Part shown: piece after piece, positions 41,332 to 49,906 of the stretch
Position numbering within the stretch: the stretch's first letter is position 1
Layout of the letters: the number at the start of each line of letters is the position of its first letter
From: Nocardioides daejeonensis
GTDB taxonomy: Bacteria > Actinomycetota > Actinomycetes > Propionibacteriales > Nocardioidaceae
Direction of reading: 5' to 3'
DNA: 64,000 nucleotides
Assembly (NCBI RefSeq): GCF_003194585.1
Contig: NZ_QHKZ01000007.1
Coordinates: 124,001 to 188,000 of the forward strand
Notes under the pieces: model-generated
What the model was told of the DNA's origin: nothing
Seen by the model: the letters and a program-made list of their open reading frames with translations, nothing else
Databases searched by the model: none
Program-made: the position numbers and the translations under genes

Positions 41332-42767
41332 CAGCGACCCCCTCCGTCGATGCTCCATTTGGCCCCGGATGGGGTGTCCTCGATCGCGATGCCGGCCGCG
41401 TTGAGCTGGTCGCGGATGGCGTCGGCGGCGGCGAAGTCCTTCGCTGCACGCGCCTGGGCACGCTGCTCCAGCAGCCTGCCGACCAGGGCGTCGACCGCGC
41501 CGCTCAGGGCCTGGTCGGCGCCACCCGTGGCGAACGCCGGGTCGGCGGGGCTCAGACCCAGGATCCGGAGCATCTCGTGCACGCCCGCATAGGTGACCGC
41601 GAGTTCCTCGGTCTGCCCCTCGGCGAGCTGCTTGTTCCCCTCCCGCACCGCGTCGTGGATCGCCGCCACGGCCGCAGGGGTGGAGAGGTCGTCGTTCATC
41701 GCCGCGCTGAAGGCGGCCAGGAATCCGTCGCCGCTGCTGGTGCCCACGGAGAACGACTCCGGCAGTGCCTCCGCAGCCCGCTCCAGGAAGTTCTCGATCC
41801 GCCGGAAGCCGGCCGCTGCCTCGTCGAGCGCTTCGAAGGAGAACTCGACATGGGAGCGGTAGTGGGCGGAGACCATGTAGAACCGCAGCTCGATCGCCCG
41901 CACCCGCTTGAGCACCTCCGGCACCAGCAGCGAGTTGCCGAGCGACTTGCTCATCTTCTCCCCGGCCGTGGTGATCCAGGCGTTGTGCATCCAGTAGGTG
42001 GCGAACCCGTGACCGGCCGCCCGCGACTGCGCCTGCTCGTTCTCGTGGTGCGGGAAGCGCAGGTCGAGGCCGCCACCGTGGATGTCGAAGGACTCACCGA
42101 GGTACTTGCCGGCCATCGCCGAGCACTCGATGTGCCAGCCGGGGCGACCCCGGCCCCACGGGCTCGGCCAGGAGGCAGTGCGCGGCTCGGTGGCTTCCTT
42201 CCAGCCCTTCCAGAGGGCGAAGTCGCGCGGGTCGCGCTTGCCACGGGGATCGGCGTCGGCGGCCGCCTCCATGTCGTCGATGCGCTGCCCCGACAGCTCG
42301 CCGTACGCCGGCCAGGACCGCACGTCGAAGTAGACGTCGCCCGAGCCGTCCGCGGCCGCGTAGGCGTGGCCACGGTCGATGAGCAGCTCGATCAGCTCGA
42401 CCATCTCCGGGATGTGGCCGGTGGCGTTGGGCTCGTAGGTGGGCCGCGCGACGTTGAGCAGGTCGTAGGCGCGGGCGAGCTCGCCTGCCATGTCGTAGGC
42501 GAGGTTGTACCAGGGGCGCCCCTGGTCGGCCGCCTTGGCCAGAATCTTGTCGTCGATGTCGGTCGTGTTGCGGATGAAGGTCACCCGGTAGCCGAGCTCG
42601 CGCAGCCAGCGCTGCAGCACATCGAAGTTGACCCCGGAGCGGATGTGCCCGACGTGCGGCTCCGACTGCACGGTGAGCCCGCACAGGTAGATGCTGGCCT
42701 CGCCCTCGCGCAGGGGCGCGAAGTCGCGCACGGTGCGGGTGGCGGAGTCATAGATGCGGAGCGTCAC
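41331..42767 (-). CDS. cysS: Cysteinyl-tRNA synthetase
   Basis: A 478-residue class I synthetase. The zinc-binding Cys and HIGH-like motif are in YLCGLTVQSEPHVGHIRSG, the KMSKS loop is KMSKSLGNS near residue 275, and further family stretches include RNTTDIDDKIL and WHIECSAMA. GTG 42767 is preceded seven bases upstream by TAGGAT (plus-strand 42775-42780), a leaderless -10 arrangement. It heads the cysS-rlmB-phosphoesterase operon. A second gene of this type (mshC) would be expected elsewhere for mycothiol; this sequence looks like the translation enzyme, not MshC. Confidence 0.95.
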   Translation of the reverse strand: MTLRIYDSATRTVRDFAPLREGEASIYLCGLTVQSEPHVGHIRSGVNFDVLQRWLRELGYRVTFIRNTTDIDDKILAKAADQGRPWYNLAYDMAGELARAYDLLNVARPTYEPNATGHIPEMVELIELLIDRGHAYAAADGSGDVYFDVRSWPAYGELSGQRIDDMEAAADADPRGKRDPRDFALWKGWKEATEPRTASWPSPWGRGRPGWHIECSAMAGKYLGESFDIHGGGLDLRFPHHENEQAQSRAAGHGFATYWMHNAWITTAGEKMSKSLGNSLLVPEVLKRVRAIELRFYMVSAHYRSHVEFSFEALDEAAAGFRRIENFLERAAEALPESFSVGTSSGDGFLAAFSAAMNDDLSTPAAVAAIHDAVREGNKQLAEGQTEELAVTYAGVHEMLRILGLSPADPAFATGGADQALSGAVDALVGRLLEQRAQARAAKDFAAADAIRDQLNAAGIAIEDTPSGAKWSIDGGGR

Positions 42768-42824
42768 TCGGGCAATCCTAGGCGGTCGGCGACCCGGATC
42801 CCGAACCCGTGGTGAGGCGAGGGA

Positions 42825-43592
42825 TCAGACCCCGTAGCCGCCGTCGACATCGAGCTTCTGCCCGCTGATGAAGCCAGCGCGGGTCGACGCGAGGAAGCAG
42901 ACCGCCTCCGCGATGTCGCGAGCCCTGCCGAAACGCCCCAACGGGATGTTGCCGCGGGTGATCTCCAACGCCTCCTCGGAGAGGTCACCCCCGCCGATCA
43001 GCCGCTCGGCCATGCCGTCGGTGAGCATGCCCGGGCCGACTGCGTTGGCGCGTACGCCGAACCGCCCCTCCTCGGCGGCCAGCCCGCGCACCATCGCCTC
43101 GACGGCCGCCTTCGGCCCGGAGGAGAGGCCGTCCCGCTTCGGGAAGCGCGCGGTCGCGGCGGTGGTGACCGCCACGATGGAACCGCCGGACTCCCGCAAC
43201 GCCGGAAGTGCCGCATGGACGACGGTGAAGAAGCCCAGGGTGTCCTGCTGCAGTTGTCGGGCCATCTGTTCCGGCGCGACACGCGACAGGTGCACCATCG
43301 GCACGTGCGGCCCCGCGGCGTGCACCACCGTGTGCAGACCGCCGTGCGCGGCCACGACGTCGGCCACCACCCGCGCCGCCTCGTCGGCCGAGGTGACGTC
43401 GAGCCGGTGGCTGCTCCCCGCGGCGTACGCCGTCACGTCGGCGAGCGTCGCGGCCGCGGCCTCGCTCCCACTGCGCCAGGTCAGCGCCACGGCGCTGCCG
43501 CGTTCGGCCAGCAGGCGCGCGATGTCTGCGCCGATCCCGCCGCTGGCGCCCACGACGAGCGCGGCGCCGGTACTCGGAAAGTCGGTTCCCAT
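42825..43592 (-). CDS. Short-chain dehydrogenase/reductase lacking the catalytic tyrosine
   Basis: A 255-residue SDR fold protein with the cofactor motif VVGASGGIGADIA and the C-terminal ISGQKLDVDGGYGV typical of the family. The active site is degenerate: the usual YxxxK is SxxxK (Ser157, Lys161 in LSSGPKAAVEA) and the serine strand reads AVTTAATARF. It is therefore either a non-catalytic SDR or one with an altered mechanism. ATG 43592 is chosen by family start; a CAGGAT hexamer six bases upstream could be a leaderless -10. It follows the sulfite-oxidase-like gene by 17 bases on the same strand. Confidence 0.85.
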   Translation of the reverse strand: MGTDFPSTGAALVVGASGGIGADIARLLAERGSAVALTWRSGSEAAAATLADVTAYAAGSSHRLDVTSADEAARVVADVVAAHGGLHTVVHAAGPHVPMVHLSRVAPEQMARQLQQDTLGFFTVVHAALPALRESGGSIVAVTTAATARFPKRDGLSSGPKAAVEAMVRGLAAEEGRFGVRANAVGPGMLTDGMAERLIGGGDLSEEALEITRGNIPLGRFGRARDIAEAVCFLASTRAGFISGQKLDVDGGYGV

Positions 43593-43609
43593 GCGGTCAT
43601 CCTGACCGA

Positions 43610-45196
43610 TCAGGAGACGTCGAACTCGACCTCGTGCCACCCGGTGGCACCGTCGGGGCGGATGTCGGTGATCACACCCGTCTGCTGCTCACCGTCACGG
43701 GCGGTGGCCCGGACCCGCGCCGTGTGCGTGCCCGACGCTAGATCCACCGTCAGGGCCCACTGGACCCAGGTGTCCGGGCCGGGAGCGCCGGCGAGCCGGG
43801 CGGTCAGCCAGGGCCCGCCATCGACGGCCACCTCCACCGAGGCGATGCCACGGCGGGGCGCCCAGGCAGAGCCGCCGAGCTGCACCGGCCCGTCCGGGAG
43901 GTCGTCGCCTGCAGCGGGGACCTCGATCCGCGAGCCCACCTTCGCGGGGCCGAGCGGGCTGAAGCCGCGCCTGGTCGCCTCTCCCTCGGCGTCGTCGAAC
44001 CGGGTCACCTCCAGCGAGGTCACCCACTTGCAGGCAGAGACGTGACCGTAGAGCCCCGGCACGATCGTGCGCACCGGGAAGCCGTGATCGATCGGCAGTG
44101 GTTCGCCGTTCATGCCGACCGCGAGCATCGACTCGCGGCCGTCGGTCAGCGCACCCAGCGGCGTCAGGCAGGTCCAGCCGTCGACGGCGGTCTGCAGCAC
44201 CGCGTCCGCCTCGGGAAGGACCCCCGCCTCCGCCAGCAGGTCGGCCACCGGTACGCCGCTCCACCAGGCGGTGCCGATGCTGCGGCCTCCGACCGGGTTG
44301 AGGACGCTGGGCAACGTCACCCAGGCGCTGATCAGACGGCGCTCGATGAGCTCCTGGTAGGTGAGCACCACCTCGCGGTCGACGAGTCCGTGGATCCGCA
44401 ACCGCCACTCGGAGAGCTCGACCGCGGGCGGCACCAGGGCCGTGTGCTGGACGAAGAAGTCGTCGTTGGGCGTGCGCCAGGGTCCGACGCCCTGCACTCC
44501 GACCCGCCACTCGGGGCGCGGTTCCTTGGCCCGGATCGGCAGGTTCAGCAGTCGCCGAGTCTCCTCGACGTGCCGCAACCGACGACCGAAGCGGCCACCC
44601 TGCAGCCACAGCCAGATCCCTCCGAGACCCAGCACTGCGGTCCGCGCGACGAAGTCCCGACGACGCATCCGCGCCCGCGCCGCGACTCGCTCCGGCTCCT
44701 CCTCGCTCCGCGGTGAGCGCGCCGCGAGGTGTCGCTGCAGCGGGCCGACGACGAACGAGAGCACCACGATCCAGGTAGCCACCCCGGCGACGACGGGCAC
44801 CACCGTGACTACCGAGACGCCGTACCGGCCGATCAGGCCGAGCACACCCAGCAGGCCGAAGGGCACCTGCAGTGCTACAGGCTGCCACCAACCACGGCGA
44901 GCGAGTGCGCCGGCGCCCGCGCTGGCGGCGGCGCAGGCGAGGAAGGCGAGCAGCGCCAACCACGGCTCGAGGACCTCCGCCCCGGAGACCTCCGCAACGC
45001 CCGTGTCGCGGTTGCCGAGCAGCTTGACGACGGTGTCCTGGACCCAACCAGGCAGGTGGGCGGCGGCGAACTCCCCGACCGAGACCATCGGGTTGGGTCG
45101 CAGTGTGAGTCGCATCGTGAGGGCATGGCTGACCGCGATGCCCGCGACCCCGGCGACGAGACCGGCTACCGGCCACGCGACACGCTCGATCCTCAC
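43610..45196 (-). CDS. Membrane-bound sulfite-oxidase-like molybdopterin protein, Mo-ligating Cys replaced by Ser
   Basis: A 528-residue protein. The N-terminal part has about four hydrophobic helices (near 6-28, 77-99, 105-125, 128-150), then a twin-arginine-like RRRDFVARTAVLGLGG at about 178, then a sulfite-oxidase/YedY-type molybdopterin domain (GPWRTPNDDFFVQHTALVPP, RIHGLVDREVVLTYQELIER) and a dimerisation domain (GSRIEVPAAGD to the end). Where the family has TLxC, this protein has TLPS: Ser297, codon AGC at plus-strand 44306-44308. The thiolate that ligates molybdenum is therefore missing. GTG 45196 has CACGAT six bases upstream. Divergent from ispF. Confidence 0.87.
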   Translation of the reverse strand: MRIERVAWPVAGLVAGVAGIAVSHALTMRLTLRPNPMVSVGEFAAAHLPGWVQDTVVKLLGNRDTGVAEVSGAEVLEPWLALLAFLACAAASAGAGALARRGWWQPVALQVPFGLLGVLGLIGRYGVSVVTVVPVVAGVATWIVVLSFVVGPLQRHLAARSPRSEEEPERVAARARMRRRDFVARTAVLGLGGIWLWLQGGRFGRRLRHVEETRRLLNLPIRAKEPRPEWRVGVQGVGPWRTPNDDFFVQHTALVPPAVELSEWRLRIHGLVDREVVLTYQELIERRLISAWVTLPSVLNPVGGRSIGTAWWSGVPVADLLAEAGVLPEADAVLQTAVDGWTCLTPLGALTDGRESMLAVGMNGEPLPIDHGFPVRTIVPGLYGHVSACKWVTSLEVTRFDDAEGEATRRGFSPLGPAKVGSRIEVPAAGDDLPDGPVQLGGSAWAPRRGIASVEVAVDGGPWLTARLAGAPGPDTWVQWALTVDLASGTHTARVRATARDGEQQTGVITDIRPDGATGWHEVEFDVS

Positions 45197-45239
45197 CCGC
45201 CCATCGTGTCAGAGTGCCGGACTCCGGCATGATCGGCCC

Positions 45240-45716
45240 GTGACCTCCCTACCCCGCATCGGCATCGGCACCGACGTCCATCGCTTCGCCGAGAGCCGAC
45301 CGATGTGGTTGGCCGGTCTGCACTGGCCCGACGAGCCGGCGGGCCTGGAGGGACACTCGGACGCCGACGTGGTCGCTCACGCGGCCTGCGATGCGCTGCT
45401 CTCCGCCAGCGGCCTCGGCGACCTGGGCAGCAACTTCGGTACGGCGGCCCCCGAGTGGGCGGGAGCCTCCGGTCTGGCCCTCCTCGCCGAGACCGTACGC
45501 CGGGTGCGCGCCGCCGGCTTCGAGGTCGGCAATGTCGCGGTGCAGATGATCGGGAACCGTCCGCGACTCGGCGCCCGGCGCGCGGAGGCGGAGCAGGTGC
45601 TGTCGACGTGTGTCGGGGCCCCAGTCACCGTCTCCGCGACAACCACCGACGGCCTGGGCCTGACCGGCCGCAGCGAGGGCGTGGCCGCCATCGCGACCGC
45701 GCTCCTGCTGGCCTGA
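45240..45716 (+). CDS. ispF: 2-C-methyl-D-erythritol 2,4-cyclodiphosphate synthase
   Basis: A 158-residue IspF of the non-mevalonate isoprenoid pathway. Zinc ligands Asp and His are in GIGTDVHRF and the third His is in HAACDALLSASGLGDLG; EGHSDADVVAHA and SATTTDGLGLTGRSEGVAAIA are diagnostic. GTG 45240 fits the family start (LPRIGIGTDVH); CATGAT ends six bases before it. In mycobacteria ispD lies directly beside ispF near carD; here ispD is absent and a MerR gene follows. Confidence 0.96.
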   Translation: MTSLPRIGIGTDVHRFAESRPMWLAGLHWPDEPAGLEGHSDADVVAHAACDALLSASGLGDLGSNFGTAAPEWAGASGLALLAETVRRVRAAGFEVGNVAVQMIGNRPRLGARRAEAEQVLSTCVGAPVTVSATTTDGLGLTGRSEGVAAIATALLLA

Positions 45717-45731
45717 CCTCTCGGCCCTGAA

Positions 45732-45757
45732 CGCCCCGACTCCCAAGGCCCGGGGCG
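45732..45757. terminator. Hairpin between ispF and merR
   Basis: CGCCCCG (45732-45738) pairs with CGGGGCG (45751-45757) across a 12-base loop, within the 46-base gap between convergent stops. Short stem, no T-tract. Confidence 0.45.
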
Positions 45758-45762
45758 GGGAC

Positions 45763-46548
45763 TCAGTCGTCGTCGGGGAGCGGCAGGAAGCGCTCGATCA
45801 TCTCCGGGCTCATCGAGCTCAGCTCCTCGCCCATCGCGGTCTCGATGTTGCTGGTCAGAGCGGTGCGGAAGGCGGCGAGCACGACCTGCACGGCGACGGG
45901 GATGATCGCCTCGAAGTTGGCAACCAGCTGCTCCCACTCCTCGTCGGGCATCCCGCGCTCGGCGAACGGCTGCCAGACCTCGCGCCGGGCGGCACTGACG
46001 AAGCGCTCGGCCAGGTCACCCGTGTCGGTCCGGATCGCATCGAAGAGCTGGAGCACCGTCTGCGGGCCGAGGCCGATGGCGAGCGCCTGCGCTCCACACC
46101 GCACGATCGTGGGCTCGAGGACCTTGAGGTGCGCGTCGTCGATCGCCTCGACCAGGCCCCGCTCGACCATCTGGTGCACAAGCCAGTCTCGCAGCTCGTC
46201 GTCGTCACTGATCCCAGCCAGCACGGCCAGCGTGGCGCGGCTCATCAGCTCGGGCTCGGCGCGCTGGCCCATGGGGTTGGCGAGCAGGCCCAGCAGGTCC
46301 AGGGCATGGGAGTCGGGGATCTCCGGGCTCTCCTCCAGGGCCTTCTCCACCGCGCCGAGCGTGTAGCCGCGGTCGATGAGCTCCCGGATGAGCCGGAGTC
46401 GGGACTCGTGCTCGGGACCGTAGAAGCCCTTGCGTCCGACCAGTCGCGGCGCGGGCAGCAGGCCCCGGGTCGCGTAGGCGCGAACGTTGCGCACCGTCAT
46501 ACCGACCTTCGACGCCAGCTGGTCGATGGTCATCTCGCGTGCGCCCAT
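45763..46548 (-). CDS. MerR-family transcriptional regulator
   Basis: A 261-residue MerR regulator. The N-terminal winged helix (MTIDQLASKVGMTVRNVRAYATRGLLPAPRLVGRKGFYG...LRLIRELIDRGYTLGAVEKAL) is typical. The remaining 180 residues form a helical C-terminal domain with no metal-binding cysteine pattern, more like those of lipid- or drug-responsive regulators; function unknown. ATG 46548 has a GAGGGG site seven bases upstream; an in-frame ATG at 46533 is an alternative. It is divergent from the alpha/beta hydrolase, and the shared region contains three ATGTNACAT-like sites that it probably binds. Confidence 0.88.
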   Translation of the reverse strand: MGAREMTIDQLASKVGMTVRNVRAYATRGLLPAPRLVGRKGFYGPEHESRLRLIRELIDRGYTLGAVEKALEESPEIPDSHALDLLGLLANPMGQRAEPELMSRATLAVLAGISDDDELRDWLVHQMVERGLVEAIDDAHLKVLEPTIVRCGAQALAIGLGPQTVLQLFDAIRTDTGDLAERFVSAARREVWQPFAERGMPDEEWEQLVANFEAIIPVAVQVVLAAFRTALTSNIETAMGEELSSMSPEMIERFLPLPDDD

Positions 46549-46611
46549 GGCCGGTCCCCTCGTGGTGTGCGATCGCGGCGACCCGATTCCTCTTGCCGCC
46601 GTCGACCCATA

Positions 46612-46646
46612 ATGTCATGCTTAATGTTACATTGCAGATGTCACAT
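46612..46646. promoter_or_regulatory. Three ATGTNACAT-like sites between merR and the hydrolase
   Basis: ATGTTACAT (46624-46632) and ATGTCACAT (46638-46646) are matching 9-mers 14 bases apart; ATGTCATGC (46612-46620) is a weaker copy 12 bases to the left. The central site extends to the palindrome AATGT-T-ACATT. Located 63 bases from the merR start and 27 from the hydrolase start, they are the likely operator of the divergent pair. Confidence 0.55.
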
Positions 46647-46672
46647 AGACCGGCGTTGCGACGCCGGCCACC

Positions 46673-47620
46673 ATGAGCCGGCTGCCCGCTGGCGCCACCG
46701 AGGAGCAGGCGACGATGAAGACCTTCGACGGACTGGAGCTCAACGTCCGGACCTACGGCGATCCCGACGCCGAGCTCTCCGTCGTGCTCGCCCATTGCTG
46801 GACAGCCGACACCGAGGACTGGCACTACCAGGTGCGCGACCTGCTGGCCGCCTTCGGCCACCAGATCCAGATCGTCACGTGGGACCACCGCGGCCACGGG
46901 CAGTCCGAGCCGGCCCCGCTGGCGGCCTGCACGGTGCACAACCTCGGCGTCGACATGGGCCACGTGATCGACCGGTACGCGCCGACCGGCCGACTGGTGC
47001 TCGCCGGCCACTCGATCGGCGGCATGACGATGATGGCGCTCGCCGAGCAGCGGCCCGACATCCTCGGCCGGGTCGACGGGGCGCTCTTCTGCGCGACCTC
47101 GGCGGCCGATCTCGACACCGTCAACCTCGGCATGCCCGAGATGGGCAAGGTCGCCAAGGCCCAGATCCCCTGGATCCTCGCCCAGCGGGCACGCCTCCAC
47201 TCCCGCGCCACCCGCCGCCGGATGCCCGTGATCGAGCGGCACGTCGTACGCCGCTTCCTCTTCGGTACGCCGCTGCGCCCGCGCGACACCGGACTGGTGA
47301 TCGACCAGATCATCAATTGTCCGCCGGCGACCATGGAGGGCTTCCTCCGCGACATGGTCGACCACCACGACCGGGTCCTGGCCCTGGCGGCGTACGACAA
47401 CATCCCCACCGTGGTGCTGGTGGGCGATCGCGACCTGCTCACACCCCTGCCCCACGCCCGCAAGATCGCCGCCCACATCAAGGGCGCCCGGCTGGTGACC
47501 CTGCCAGGCGCAGGGCACATGCTCCCGCTGGAACGGGACGCGACCGTCTCCGAAGTCCTGGTCGAGCTGGTCACCCGGGCTCGCACCGCTTCACACCTGC
47601 GCCAGCAGCAGCCCGCCTGA
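46673..47620 (+). CDS. Alpha/beta hydrolase
   Basis: A 315-residue alpha/beta-hydrolase. Nucleophile elbow GHSIGG, oxyanion region around HCWTADTEDW, acid in VGDRDLLTPL and catalytic His in LPGAGHMLPLERD form a complete serine-hydrolase set, so an esterase, lipase or lactonase activity is expected. ATG 46673 is used; an in-frame ATG at 46715 (MKTFDGLELNVRTYG) is where homology to relatives probably begins and may be the true start. It is divergent from a MerR regulator that presumably controls it, and is followed by a strong terminator. Confidence 0.85.
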   Translation: MSRLPAGATEEQATMKTFDGLELNVRTYGDPDAELSVVLAHCWTADTEDWHYQVRDLLAAFGHQIQIVTWDHRGHGQSEPAPLAACTVHNLGVDMGHVIDRYAPTGRLVLAGHSIGGMTMMALAEQRPDILGRVDGALFCATSAADLDTVNLGMPEMGKVAKAQIPWILAQRARLHSRATRRRMPVIERHVVRRFLFGTPLRPRDTGLVIDQIINCPPATMEGFLRDMVDHHDRVLALAAYDNIPTVVLVGDRDLLTPLPHARKIAAHIKGARLVTLPGAGHMLPLERDATVSEVLVELVTRARTASHLRQQQPA

Positions 47621-47671
47621 GCAGCCCGTCTGGGCTGCCCCACCGAGCTGCCCGCACCGGCCGGGGAACGC

Positions 47672-47701
47672 GAGAGGCCCCCGCAACCGCGGGGGCCTCT
47701 C
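47672..47701. terminator. Strong hairpin between the hydrolase and carD
   Basis: GAGAGGCCCCCGC (47672-47684) pairs perfectly over 13 bp with 47689-47701, loop AACC. It lies between convergent stops and can terminate both strands. Confidence 0.85.
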
Positions 47702-47723
47702 ACTCACTGGTGGACGGACGCGC

Positions 47724-48209
47724 TCAGGAGGCGAGCACCTCGTCGAGGATGGTCTCGGCCTTGTCCTCGTTGGTGTGCTCGGCCAGCGCCAGCTCGGAGA
47801 CCAGGATCTGCCGGGCCTTCGCCAGCATCCTCTTCTCACCGGCCGACAGGCCGCGGTCCCGCTCGCGGCGCCACAGGTCGCGCACGACCTCGGCCACCTT
47901 CATCACGTCACCGGAGTGGAGCTTCTCCAGATTTGCCTTGTAGCGGCGGGACCAGTTGGTCGGCTCCTCGACCTGTGCCGCACGGAGGACGTCGAAGACC
48001 CGGTCCAGTCCCTCCTTGTCAACAACGTCGCGAACCCCGACCAGGTCGAGGTTGCACGCAGGGACCCGGACGACCAGGTCCTGCTGAGCGACGATGCGAA
48101 GAACCAGGTACTCCCGGTCCTCGCCCTTGATGGTGCGCGTCTCGATGTCCTCGATGACTGCCGCTCCGTGATTTGGGTAAACAACCGTTTCGCCGACGGT
48201 GAATGTCAT
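47724..48209 (-). CDS. carD: CarD, RNA polymerase-binding transcription regulator
   Basis: A 161-residue CarD protein. The N-terminal RNA polymerase interaction domain (FTVGETVVYPNHGAAVIEDIETRTIKG) and the C-terminal helical DNA-binding domain with the wedge tryptophan region (EEPTNWSRRYKANLEKL, RDLWRRERDRGLS) are both present. CarD stabilises the open complex and influences rRNA and housekeeping transcription; it is essential in mycobacteria. Its neighbourhood (ispF, lpqE) matches the mycobacterial carD locus with the insertion of a merR/hydrolase pair. Confidence 0.96.
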   Translation of the reverse strand: MTFTVGETVVYPNHGAAVIEDIETRTIKGEDREYLVLRIVAQQDLVVRVPACNLDLVGVRDVVDKEGLDRVFDVLRAAQVEEPTNWSRRYKANLEKLHSGDVMKVAEVVRDLWRRERDRGLSAGEKRMLAKARQILVSELALAEHTNEDKAETILDEVLAS

Positions 48210-48436
48210 GTGCCAAGTACCCCTTCCTAGGTGACCAGTCTAACACGTCCGGCAACGAGTTCCGAGATCGTTTCCGCAGGTCAGACGGCACATGTGGGGT
48301 TGACAGGACCCTCGCCCATGTGATCCGGCCCCGAGGCAGGAGCGAAGTGCGTCGTCCCGCTTCTACCCAGGACAGCCGGGCCGAAACCCGCAGGTCCAGC
48401 CCCACCACGCCGGTTTTCTGGTCAATACTTCGCACC

Positions 48437-49222
48437 ATGTCTCCCAAGAGATACCAACCAGCACGACGGATCCGCGGCGTGGACGCGCACGGGATGCCGA
48501 TCCCCGCCTTCGAGGTGAAGCGCACCTGGCCGATCGGGCTCCTGATCGCCTCGCACGCACGCCACGGCATCCTGATGACCCTCGGAGTCACCGTGGCGGC
48601 TGCCCTCTCGGGCCGCAGCACCCGCGAGGTCGGACTGGTCCTGGCCACGGTCCTGGTGGGCCAGTTCGTGCTCGGTGTGCACAACGACCTGGTCGATCGA
48701 CAGCGTGACCACGACAACGACCGCCTGGGCAAGCCGTTGGCGGAAGGGTGGCTCGACCCGAGCACGGCCGGCTTCGCCATCGCCGCCGGCGCCCTGCTGG
48801 TCATCCCTCTCTCCCTCGAGTCCGGGATGGTCGCCGGACTGAGCCACCTGGGCTTCCTCGCGGTCGCGATGCTGGGCAACGCTGGCCTGCTGCGCAAGGG
48901 AGCCCTCTCCTTCCTGCCCTGGATGATCAGCTTCGGCCTGCTCACCGCGTTCCTCGCCTACGGCGGCTGGCGCGGCGACGGGAGCGACACCCCGCCCACG
49001 ATCGCCCTGACGGCCTGCGCCGCGCTGCTGGGTGCCGGCGTACACGTGGTGCACTCGCTGCCCGGCCTGGTCGACGAGAACCGGTCCGGCTGGAAGACGT
49101 TGCCGCTGCGGATCGCTCTCAAGATCGGGGCTGCCAAGACTCTGCTCGTCGCCGTCGTCTACCTGACTGTCGTCGGCGCCGCGACCATCGCCGTCGCGGT
49201 GAGTGTGGGGCTGCGCCAGTGA
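48437..49222 (+). CDS. UbiA-family prenyltransferase
   Basis: A 261-residue integral membrane protein of the UbiA family, with about seven hydrophobic segments. The first diphosphate-binding motif is NDLVDRQRDHDNDR (NDxxDxxxD); the second aspartate-rich region is less canonical (SLPGLVDENRSGWKTLPLR). The family transfers prenyl chains to aromatic acceptors, for example in menaquinone or heme synthesis; this one is too divergent for a specific assignment. ATG 48437 starts the MSPKRY sequence; AATACT lies just upstream. The 226 bases towards carD are non-coding and hold both promoters. Confidence 0.83.
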   Translation: MSPKRYQPARRIRGVDAHGMPIPAFEVKRTWPIGLLIASHARHGILMTLGVTVAAALSGRSTREVGLVLATVLVGQFVLGVHNDLVDRQRDHDNDRLGKPLAEGWLDPSTAGFAIAAGALLVIPLSLESGMVAGLSHLGFLAVAMLGNAGLLRKGALSFLPWMISFGLLTAFLAYGGWRGDGSDTPPTIALTACAALLGAGVHVVHSLPGLVDENRSGWKTLPLRIALKIGAAKTLLVAVVYLTVVGAATIAVAVSVGLRQ

Positions 49223-49333
49223 ATGCCTGAACTCTGGGCCTGCGGCGTGGAGACGCGGGCTCTCGTCTAGTCTGTTGCCCGCACTTGGTGACCGGAGCAA
49301 GGACGGTCCACCGCCGATGAAGAAGGCTGAACG

Positions 49334-49906
49334 ATGCTGCTTCGCAACCGGATCGCCCGCGGGATCGCCGCCGGCGCCCTCGTGCTCGCCGTCCCCTCTC
49401 TCGCTGGCTGTAGCTTCGCGACCGATGCGGTCTACACCCCGGCGCCCGGCGCCAACGACCGCGACGGCCAGGTCGACGTCCTGAACGCGGTGATCGTCTC
49501 CAACAAGGACGGCGAGGGCACGTTCATCGCCACGTTCTCGAACAACAAGGACGCGACCTTCGCCGACGGCTTCAAGGACGCCACCGACACCCTGACCGGC
49601 TTGGACGGTGACTTCACCGCCACGCTGCCGACCGAGGCCATCACCGTGCCCTCCGGCGGTCGTACGACGCTCTCCAGCGCCCAGAACGACGTCGCGGGCA
49701 TCCCGGTCGACGGCGCCTTCGGGCTCGGGGACTTCGTCGAGGTGACGCTGACCTTCGCCAACGCCGGCAAGGTCACCATCAAGGCACCGGTGGTCTGCAA
49801 CGGCAACCACTTCGCCGGCCAGGACACCAACCCGAAGGCCGGCACCGAACTGGCTCCCGAGTGCCAGATGCCGACCGACGAGAAGGCCGCCGAGGGCGAG
49901 CACTGA
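49334..49906 (+). CDS. lpqE: LpqE-like lipoprotein
   Basis: A 190-residue lipoprotein with lipobox LAGC (Cys26). The mature domain (VLNAVIVSNKDGEGTFIATFSNN..., GFGLGDFVEVTLTFANAGKVTIKAPVV) has the all-beta pattern of the PCu(A)C-like/LpqE proteins that lie next to carD in mycobacteria; a copper-chaperone role is proposed for relatives, but the methionine and histidine copper ligands are not obvious here. The stop overlaps the gpmA start (TGATG). Assignment rests mostly on synteny. Confidence 0.75.
   Translation: MLLRNRIARGIAAGALVLAVPSLAGCSFATDAVYTPAPGANDRDGQVDVLNAVIVSNKDGEGTFIATFSNNKDATFADGFKDATDTLTGLDGDFTATLPTEAITVPSGGRTTLSSAQNDVAGIPVDGAFGLGDFVEVTLTFANAGKVTIKAPVVCNGNHFAGQDTNPKAGTELAPECQMPTDEKAAEGEH

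Noticed and set aside
48300..48330. TTGACA-based promoter for the UbiA-like gene
   Set aside because: A TTGACA occurs at 48300-48305 but no acceptable -10 hexamer lies at 16-18 bases.
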